Assembly: GCA_024686195.1 (NCBI GenBank)
Contig: JAIBDO010000004.1
Coordinates: 1 to 37,932 of the forward strand
Reading direction: 5' to 3'
Length of the DNA stretch: 37,932 bases
DNA from: Gammaproteobacteria bacterium
GTDB lineage: Bacteria; Pseudomonadota; Gammaproteobacteria; GCA-001735895
Made by a program: the position numbers and the translations under genes. The number at the start of each line of letters is the position of its first letter. Position 1 is the stretch's first letter. Below are positions 32,413-37,932 of the stretch, piece after piece. A model generated the notes under the pieces. The model had not been told where the DNA came from. It worked only from the letters and a program-made list of their open reading frames with translations, and made no database searches.

Positions 32413-33981
32413 ATGGCAAATATAGCATTAGACGATGATACAGCCGTTGTGGTGATTGGCTCTGGCGCAGGTGGCGGTACGCTCGCCAATGAACTCTGTC
32501 AGAAAGGCATCAAGGTGGTTGTTCTAGAGGCAGGCGCCCGCGAATCGGCGCAGACTTTTCAGAATGACGAGTGGGGTTCGTTCGGTCAGTTATCCTGGCT
32601 GGACAAGCGCACTACCTCCGGTAGCTGGCGCGTTGCGCGCGACTTCTCCGGCCTGCCGGCGTGGATTTGCAAGACGGTTGGCGGCAGCACGACGCACTGG
32701 GCGGGCGCTAGTCTGCGGATCCAGGACCACGAATTCAAGGCATTGACGAATTACGGCAAGGTCGAGGGTGCGAACCTGCTCGACTGGCCGTTGACTTTGC
32801 AGGACCTGGAGCCTTACTACGACAAGGCGGAAAAGAAGATGGGTGTTACCCGTACCAACGGTATCCCGGGCCTGCCCGGCAACAACAACTTCAAGGTCAT
32901 GTATGACGGCGCGAAAAAGCTGGGTTACAAAGACTGCCATACCGGGCGCATGGCGATTAACAGTCGCAATCGCGACGGTCGAGGGCATTGCCGACAACTG
33001 GGTTTCTGTTTCCAGGGCTGCAAAATGGACGCCAAGTGGTCAACCATGAACAGCGAGATTCCAATGGCCGAGAAGACCGGTAATCTCGATTTGCGGCCAA
33101 AAGCACAAGTGGTGAAGATTGAGCACGACAAGTCGGGCAAGGTCAATGCGGTCGTCTACGCGGATGCCGATGGCAATCTGCAAAAACAGATGGCGCGAGT
33201 TGTCTGTGTGGCGGGTAACTCGATCGAGACTCCGCGTCTGTTGCTCAACTCGGAATCGAGCAAGCATCCAGACGGTCTGGCCAATTCCTCCGGCCAGGTA
33301 GGGCGTAACTACATGCGGCATATGACGGGATCAGTGTATGCAACCTTCGATGAACCGGTTCACATGTGGCGTGGTACTACCATGGCGGGAATCATCACCG
33401 ATGAATCCCGGCACGATCCCGCGCGTGGCTTCGTCGGCGGTTACGAAATGGAGACCCTGTCCCTCGGCTTGCCGTTTATGGCGGCGTTTCTCGATCCGGG
33501 TGGCTGGGGTCGTGATTTCTGTCGCGCCATGGACAACTACGCCAACATGGCCGGTATGTGGCTGGTGGGTGAGGACATGCCTCAGGAAAGCAATCGGATC
33601 ACGGCGCACGCCAGCGAGAAAGATCAGTTCGGCATGCCAGTGCCTAACGTACACTTCGATGACCACCCCAACGATATTGCGATGCGCGAGCATGCGTTCG
33701 GCCAGGGTCGGGCGATTTACGAAGCAGCCGGTGCCAATCATATCTATCCAGTGCCGCCGTATCCGTCGACGCACAATCTCGGTACCTGCCGGATGAGTGC
33801 AAAATCGGCAGATGGCGTGGTCAATGGAAATGGGCAGGCCCATGATATCGACAACCTGTTCATATCGGACGGCAGTCAGTTCACCACTGGCGCTTCGGAA
33901 AATCCAACGTTGACCATCGTCACTCTTGCCATTCGACAGGCGGACTATATTGCCAAACAAATGTCGATGAAGGCGATCTGA
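32413..33981 (+). CDS. GMC-family FAD dehydrogenase with probable 3Fe-4S cluster
   Basis: The 522-residue flavoprotein has the FAD motif VVVIGSGAGGGTLANEL (14-30), VVLEAGARE, the VGGSTTHWAGASLR segment and the C-terminal GMC signature STHNLGTCRMS with the catalytic His, then DNLFISDGSQFTTGASENPT. C193, C199 and C203 (GHCRQLGFCFQGCK) have the Cys-x5-Cys-x3-Cys spacing of the 3Fe-4S ligands in Burkholderia FAD-glucose dehydrogenase. It should oxidise a sugar or alcohol in the periplasm after export with the Tat subunit. No cytochrome c subunit follows, so the electron acceptor is not visible. GAGGAG precedes the ATG. Confidence 0.88.
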   Translation: MANIALDDDTAVVVIGSGAGGGTLANELCQKGIKVVVLEAGARESAQTFQNDEWGSFGQLSWLDKRTTSGSWRVARDFSGLPAWICKTVGGSTTHWAGASLRIQDHEFKALTNYGKVEGANLLDWPLTLQDLEPYYDKAEKKMGVTRTNGIPGLPGNNNFKVMYDGAKKLGYKDCHTGRMAINSRNRDGRGHCRQLGFCFQGCKMDAKWSTMNSEIPMAEKTGNLDLRPKAQVVKIEHDKSGKVNAVVYADADGNLQKQMARVVCVAGNSIETPRLLLNSESSKHPDGLANSSGQVGRNYMRHMTGSVYATFDEPVHMWRGTTMAGIITDESRHDPARGFVGGYEMETLSLGLPFMAAFLDPGGWGRDFCRAMDNYANMAGMWLVGEDMPQESNRITAHASEKDQFGMPVPNVHFDDHPNDIAMREHAFGQGRAIYEAAGANHIYPVPPYPSTHNLGTCRMSAKSADGVVNGNGQAHDIDNLFISDGSQFTTGASENPTLTIVTLAIRQADYIAKQMSMKAI

Positions 33982-34017
33982 GGTCTCGAGACAGACCGTT
34001 GGCAGCGAAACGGGGAA

Positions 34018-34041
34018 GGGTCAGGCAAATTTGCCTGGCCC
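34018..34041 (+). terminator. Hairpin after the GMC operon
   Basis: GGGTCAGGCAAA and TTTGCCTGGCCC (34018-34041) form a 12-base stem with one G-T pair and almost no loop, 36 bases after the GMC stop. No T-run follows, so it may be a processing or stability element or a weak terminator. Confidence 0.4.
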
Positions 34042-34163
34042 GGTGAATTCGACCACGGATTCGGCCAGGCGCATCGGAATTAATCCCGGGCAGGCAGCTG
34101 CAACGGGTGTTAAGGTGCCAAAAGATGTATAAATAGCATGTTGCAATTTAGCAGGAGAGAGAA

Positions 34164-34490
34164 ATGACCGTTTACATTATCGCTGATGTCGAGGTAACCG
34201 ACGAAGCCTGGATTCCCGAGTATGCTGAAAAGGTGCACGACATAGTGCACAGGCATGGAGGCAAGTATCTGTCGAGAAGTGCCAATATCGAGGTGCTCGA
34301 GGGCGAGCCGCTGTCAAACACCTTGATCGCGATAATTGAATTCCCCAACGCGGAAGCGGCAAAGGCGTTTGCAAGCGATCCCGATTATGCGCCATATGGC
34401 AGTGCTCGGCAGGCGGGCTCCAACAGCCGTTTTCAATTGATAGACGATACGGATGTTGCCGGAACCATTCCGTATCTTGGCAAAGGATAG
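34164..34490 (+). CDS. DUF1330 family protein
   Basis: The 108-residue protein matches the DUF1330 dimeric alpha/beta-barrel family: TVYIIADVEVTDEAWIPEYA, GGKYLSRSANIEVLEGE and NTLIAIIEFPNAEAAKAF, then DPDYAPYGSARQAGSNSRF. Members resemble NIPSNAP-like ferredoxin-fold proteins; no reaction is established. AGGAGAGAG lies just before the ATG. It lies 182 bases beyond the GMC gene behind a hairpin, so it is probably separately transcribed. Confidence 0.85.
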   Translation: MTVYIIADVEVTDEAWIPEYAEKVHDIVHRHGGKYLSRSANIEVLEGEPLSNTLIAIIEFPNAEAAKAFASDPDYAPYGSARQAGSNSRFQLIDDTDVAGTIPYLGKG

Positions 34491-34636
34491 TCTTTGACGA
34501 AACAGGAGGGGTGTTTGTAATCCTTTCCTTTTTTGGAATGTAGGGCAGCCGAGTTGCGTTTTTATACCAGTAGCTTGCCGTCCACAGGCCCGGCAGGTCC
34601 GTATTCGAACTGTTCACCCTGATTCCCCTGGTATTT

Positions 34637-35458
34637 TCAGAGTTCAAAACGCTCGCGCAGGAAGCGGGCGATGCCTTCCTCGTCGTGATGGCCGATGACC
34701 GCCGTCGCCGCGGATTTGATGGCATCGTTGGCATTGGCCGGTGCGTAACCCTCGTCCGCAGCTTCAAACATGCTGAGGTCGTTATCGCTGTCGCCAAAAC
34801 AGATGACGCGTTCCAGACCGAGTAATTCCTTCAGCGTTTTGATAGCGCCACCCTTGCTAGCATCGCTATGGTGTATGTCCAGCCAGTGCCACTCGGCGCC
34901 CTCGCGGGCGAGACCGGAATAGGCTACCAGGTGCGCTTCATCTTCGACGCTGCGCACGACTGCCTGGACGGCATTGGGCGCACCGATCGAGTTAACATGG
35001 GTGACGGCAGCATCTGCGGGCAATTCGTCGAGCGCGCGCATCCTGACGTGACCATCGAGCCCGAGTACTCGAATGAGCTCGAAATCCGATTCCGTTTGCA
35101 ATGCCGGGTGATAAACCGTGCTTTCCTCGTCTTCATCCATGGTGAAGACGAAAGGCGTTAATCCCTGGTGGACGCAGGCATGGACAACGTTTTCGAGTTC
35201 AGCCGCGGTGAGCGTCGTGCTGCTGGAAAATTTCTGTTGCTGTGGATGCCAGATCATCACGCCGTTCTTGTAAGCCTGCGGCAGAGGGAAGCAATGGCCT
35301 TCCAGGATTGCCCGCGCTCCGTGAAGCGTGCGGCCTGTCGCCACGGTGTAGGCAATCTCGCGCTTCGACAATAGTTTCAGAGTCTCGCTGGTGTAATCCG
35401 ATATCGTCGACTGCCGGTTGAGAAGCGTTCCGTCGAGGTCAAAAACAATGAGTTCCAT
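34637..35458 (-). CDS. Cof-type HAD-IIB phosphatase
   Basis: The 273-residue protein has the HAD nucleophile motif VFDLDGTLLN (D7 and D9), motif II TVATGRTLHGAR, motif III lysine in ASKGGAIKTLKELLGL and motif IV CFGDSDNDLSMFEAA. The IIB cap lies between (about 85-185). Cof-like enzymes dephosphorylate sugar phosphates, flavin precursors and cofactor phosphates with broad specificity; the substrate here is unknown. The ATG at 35458 gives the family-typical N-terminus MELIVFDLDG. The open frame extends to 35518 but its residues are not family-like. The Shine-Dalgarno is weak. Confidence 0.88.
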   Translation of the reverse strand: MELIVFDLDGTLLNRQSTISDYTSETLKLLSKREIAYTVATGRTLHGARAILEGHCFPLPQAYKNGVMIWHPQQQKFSSSTTLTAAELENVVHACVHQGLTPFVFTMDEDEESTVYHPALQTESDFELIRVLGLDGHVRMRALDELPADAAVTHVNSIGAPNAVQAVVRSVEDEAHLVAYSGLAREGAEWHWLDIHHSDASKGGAIKTLKELLGLERVICFGDSDNDLSMFEAADEGYAPANANDAIKSAATAVIGHHDEEGIARFLRERFEL

Positions 35459-35549
35459 TAGTAACAGGCCGTGGGGAATAGTAGGCGCTATTTTCGTTGC
35501 TGAGCCCGGAGGAAGCAACTGCTGTCGGGACTAAGGTTGTTTGCATAGG

Positions 35550-35616
35550 CAATTCTGGGGGCAGCAGTGATAAGGCCCCCGAATACCTTAACTAATTAGG
35601 TATACTATCCCCCCGA
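35550..35616. repeat. Dispersed palindromic repeat, copy 8
   Basis: The left arm begins AATTCTGGGGGCAGCAGTGA. The right arm reads CTAATTAGGTATACTATCCC then CCCGAAC (35591-35617), followed by a second CCCCGAATACTC. It lies 30 bases before the mltA start codon, so its TATACT-like core could influence mltA transcription. Confidence 0.6.
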
Positions 35617-35648
35617 ACATCCCCGAATACTCAAGGTACAGATCCGTC

Positions 35649-36782
35649 ATGCGCAGTTCCCTGTCAATTTTCCTTTTGTGTGTCTTGATGCTGGGCGCTT
35701 GCACAACGACACGCCCGCCCGGCATTGGCAGCCCGGTCGAATGGTCCAGTCTCGAGAGCTGGGAGTCCGACAATCACGGTGACGCCTGGAATGGCTTTCT
35801 AAAGAGTTGCCAGAAACTCAGCAGTGAACAATGGCAGGAAGTATGCGATCTCGCAGGGATTAGTGGCGATCTGAGCGATTCCGAGGCGAGGGCATTCTTC
35901 GAGTCACATTTCGAGGTTCGCCCGGTCTACGCGAAAGACGGGGAAACGCAGGGATTGATTACGGGCTACTACGAACCGCTGTTGCAAGGCAGTTGGGAGC
36001 AGTCCGAAGAGTATCCATACCCGCTTTACGGTGTGCCCGAGGATTTACTGGTGGTTGATCTTGGTGCTGTTTACCCGCAGCTGAAGGGCATGCGCTTGCG
36101 TGGCAAGCTGGTGGGTAACAAAGTTGTTCCTTATCACGACCGCGCGCAGCTATATGATGACCAGGAACTGCTTCGGGGCGCGGAGATTTTGTGGGTGAAC
36201 AGTCCCGTGGATTTATTCTTTCTCCACGTCCAGGGCTCCGGGCTGGTAGAGCTCGCCGACGGTTCGATCGCAGCGGTGGGCTACGCCAACCAAAACGGTC
36301 ACCCCTATCAATCCATCGGCAAGCTGCTGATCGAGATGGGGGAGCTGCAAAAAGAAGACGTCACGCTGTTTACCATCAGGGACTGGTTAAAGTCGAACCC
36401 CGACCGCCTGAACGAGGTTCTGTCGAAGAATCCGAGTTATGTCTTTTTCGAATTGAGAGACGCCCGGGCTGATGGGCCAACCGGCTCTCTCAACGTGGCG
36501 TTGACGCCGCGGCGCAGTATCGCGGTGGATCGCAACGTGATTCCATTAGGCGCGCCCGTATGGTTGCAGACCACCCTGCCGAACGAAGTGCAGTCACCAC
36601 TGAACCAGCTTATGTTGGCACAGGATACCGGTGGCGCCATCAAGGGCTATGTGCGCGCCGATGTATTCTGGGGCCGGGGTAGCGAAGCGGAAAAAATGGC
36701 GGGTTTGATGAAGCAGCAGGGAGAACTTTTCGTTTTGTTACCCAGGGGCTTTTCGATCGACGGCAACGGAGCCTATCAATAG
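35649..36782 (+). CDS. mltA: Membrane-bound lytic murein transglycosylase A
   Basis: The 377-residue lipoprotein has signal MRSSLSIFLLCVLMLGAC with lipobox LGAC (acylated C18). The MltA core follows: GLITGYYEPLLQGS, VPYHDRAQLYD, ILWVNSPVDLFFLHVQGSG, ADGSIAAVGYANQNGHPYQS and the 3D-domain ending LAQDTGGAIKG, RADVFWGRG. D326 in AQDTGG corresponds to catalytic D308 of E. coli MltA. It cleaves peptidoglycan to 1,6-anhydromuropeptides at the inner face of the outer membrane. The ATG at 35649 gives the correct lipobox position; an AAGG lies rather far upstream. Confidence 0.95.
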   Translation: MRSSLSIFLLCVLMLGACTTTRPPGIGSPVEWSSLESWESDNHGDAWNGFLKSCQKLSSEQWQEVCDLAGISGDLSDSEARAFFESHFEVRPVYAKDGETQGLITGYYEPLLQGSWEQSEEYPYPLYGVPEDLLVVDLGAVYPQLKGMRLRGKLVGNKVVPYHDRAQLYDDQELLRGAEILWVNSPVDLFFLHVQGSGLVELADGSIAAVGYANQNGHPYQSIGKLLIEMGELQKEDVTLFTIRDWLKSNPDRLNEVLSKNPSYVFFELRDARADGPTGSLNVALTPRRSIAVDRNVIPLGAPVWLQTTLPNEVQSPLNQLMLAQDTGGAIKGYVRADVFWGRGSEAEKMAGLMKQQGELFVLLPRGFSIDGNGAYQ

Positions 36783-36844
36783 GTAACCCCGAAGGCGTCT
36801 TTAACTATTGGTCTGATCCTCTCAATCTTCCAGTTGCGTAGATT

Positions 36845-36884
36845 GATACAGGCAAGGTTTACTCTAATAAACCTTGCCTGTATC
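36845..36884. terminator. Perfect 17-base-pair hairpin between convergent genes
   Basis: GATACAGGCAAGGTTTA pairs perfectly with its inverted copy ending at 36884, around a loop of about six bases (CTCTAA). It lies between the ends of mltA (+) and the 36909 gene (-), where a bidirectional terminator is expected. Neither side has a T-run. Confidence 0.55.
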
Positions 36885-36908
36885 CATTGGCATTACAGCC
36901 AGCCGTAA

Positions 36909-37202
36909 TCAGAACGCAGTACAGGACCAGCTCAGGTCTTCAAGCTTTTCGGCCAGGCCATTGGCTTTCATGTCGCAATAAGAACCGTCAGCAGATGCTG
37001 TCCACAGCACACTGGACCCAAGTCCCTCGGCTTGCTTGTTGTAATTTACCGAGCAAGGTACCGCATTGGTCGTTTCGCGTTCGACGTTTATTTCACGTAT
37101 TAAAGTACCTTGCTCGCAAATCCACGATTCGGCATTGACGGCAGTGGGTAAAGTTAATACAGCCAGGATAATGATGGATCTAAAATGGTTCAGGTTTTGC
37201 AT
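36909..37202 (-). CDS. Small secreted protein with two likely disulfides
   Basis: The 97-residue protein has a signal peptide cleaved after VNAES (about residue 25). The mature part of about 72 residues has four cysteines (WICEQG, VPCSVNY, SYCDMKA, WSCTAF), consistent with two disulfides in the periplasm. Similar small proteins with C-x2-G-x3-R-x-I and VPC-x-V-x-Y patterns occur in other gammaproteobacteria without known function. GGGAG lies upstream of the ATG at moderate distance. Confidence 0.65.
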   Translation of the reverse strand: MQNLNHFRSIIILAVLTLPTAVNAESWICEQGTLIREINVERETTNAVPCSVNYNKQAEGLGSSVLWTASADGSYCDMKANGLAEKLEDLSWSCTAF

Positions 37203-37463
37203 TGCTCTTTCACTCCCAATTTTGTTTGACGCCCAATCGGGCAGGTTGATGTTTCAAAATAAAGCATAGTAGCTAAAGGCGGGAACGGTAGCGCTTTTTT
37301 AGCCGCAGTGACCCGGTTGTTTGCAGTGCCGGTAAATAGTGCTGATCGTTACCAGAGAACGACAATTTCCAAATAATGAAAAATACTGATATTGCAGACC
37401 ATTCGCGGACGGGGTTGCTGTCAGGCTATTTTCGCGAAACCGAGGGTGGTCAGTTTCTTTGAA

Positions 37464-37487
37464 GTTAATCCAGGTCTGCCCCCAATT
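37464..37487. repeat. Dispersed repeat, degenerate half copy 9
   Basis: GTTAATCCAGGTCTGCCCCC then AATT resembles the right arm of the family (AATT-x-GTATACTGCCCCC) with a changed centre. It overlaps the stop codon of the ABC permease at 37486. No second arm was found in 37203-37463, which otherwise shows nothing. Confidence 0.4.
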
Positions 37488-37932
37488 AGCTGGGGCTGCG
37501 CAACAGGATTGCCGGACGTAATCGCAAGCGCCGCATGAGATAGTTGGCGCCAAGGCCCAGCGCCAGACTGCTGACGCCGATGGCAACCAGGGCCCCGAGC
37601 CACACCAGGTCCGCCGACGGCAGTTTCAGCCGCCATTGTAGCAACGGCAAGGCGATGGCAGAGCCGAGCAGTATCGCAAACAGCGAAGCCACCAGTGCCA
37701 GTAACAGATACTCCAGTTGCAGGCTTTGCCGGATCAACGCCAGCCTGACGCCGAGGCTGTGCAAAATGGTGGCATCGTAGATTTGGCGGCTGCGTCCGGC
37801 GGCCATCACGCTGATCAGCACCAACAGGCTTGCCAGCAGGCTGACCGCCGATACTACGGCAAGGCCGGCGCCGGCCTTGCCGAGAATCTGCCGGGCCACC
37901 TGCAGCATGGATTCGGTGCGCACGGATATCAC
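37486..37932 (-). CDS. FtsX-type ABC transporter permease, C-terminal part
   Basis: The frame enters from the window edge and ends at 37486; 148 residues are visible. It shows a periplasmic-to-membrane transition followed by three helices (GLAVVSAVSLLASLLVLISV, LEYLLLALVASLFAILLGSA and ADLVWLGALVAIGVSSLALG). The FtsX-domain signature between them reads SRQIYDATILHSLGVRLALI, then RQSLQLEY. The ending NYLMRRLRLRPAILLRSP is as in YbbP-type or MacB/LolC-like permeases, and the YbbP group is favoured. The N-terminus and partner ATPase lie outside the window. Confidence 0.82.
   Translation of the reverse strand: MISVRTESMLQVARQILGKAGAGLAVVSAVSLLASLLVLISVMAAGRSRQIYDATILHSLGVRLALIRQSLQLEYLLLALVASLFAILLGSAIALPLLQWRLKLPSADLVWLGALVAIGVSSLALGLGANYLMRRLRLRPAILLRSPS

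Noticed and set aside
36845-36884. Canonical rho-independent terminator
   Set aside because: The stem is perfect but neither side has a T-run, so it is listed with reduced confidence.

Overview
The window looks like a chromosomal segment of a gammaproteobacterium, probably free-living and aquatic. This rests on gene content (a MltA lipoprotein, a YghU-type glutathione transferase, Ugp-type ABC genes, a DUF945/YdgA-like protein, a copper RND system) and on many short palindromic intergenic repeats. No rRNA, tRNA, CRISPR array, phage or complete insertion sequence was seen. All assignments come from reading the sequence; no search was run.

Region 1 (1-9700) is dominated by copper/silver defence: a small His/Cys/Met-rich periplasmic protein (1563-1940), then cusC, cusB, cusA and a PII-like gene (2060-8836), then a type 1 copper cupredoxin (9117-9587). 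CusB carries three tandem CusF-type metallochaperone domains at its C-terminus. A decayed second copy of the cusA tail lies just before the cupredoxin gene. Region 2 (9700-15100) holds mostly stand-alone genes: a small conserved protein, a YghU-like glutathione transferase, two membrane proteins and a flavin monooxygenase with an N-terminal SnoaL-like domain.

Region 3 (15182-21760) is a compact minus-strand operon: DeoR-type regulator, ugpC, ugpB, ugpA, ugpE, an endonuclease/exonuclease/phosphatase-fold hydrolase and a HAD phosphatase. It suggests import of a glycerol-phosphate-type compound followed by phosphodiester and phosphomonoester cleavage. A promoter with overlapping TTCG dyads precedes the regulator.

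Region 4 (22883-27720) is the most notable: a selenoneine biosynthesis locus. It has senA (EgtB-like), senB (selenosugar-forming glycosyltransferase) and senC (SelD fused to an FAD oxidoreductase). The three genes alternate in strand and are packed almost without spacers. A decayed ABC permease lies directly upstream of senC and may be the remains of a selenium uptake system.

Region 5 (27870-37932) holds a DUF945 protein, a Rossmann-fold epimerase-like gene with an apparent ATA start, a ribbon-helix-helix protein, a glyoxalase I/Tat subunit/GMC dehydrogenase operon, a DUF1330 protein, a Cof-like HAD phosphatase, mltA, a small secreted protein and the end of an FtsX-type ABC permease. About nine copies or half-copies of a repeat with the core GGGGACAGTATACTTAA lie between genes across the window.
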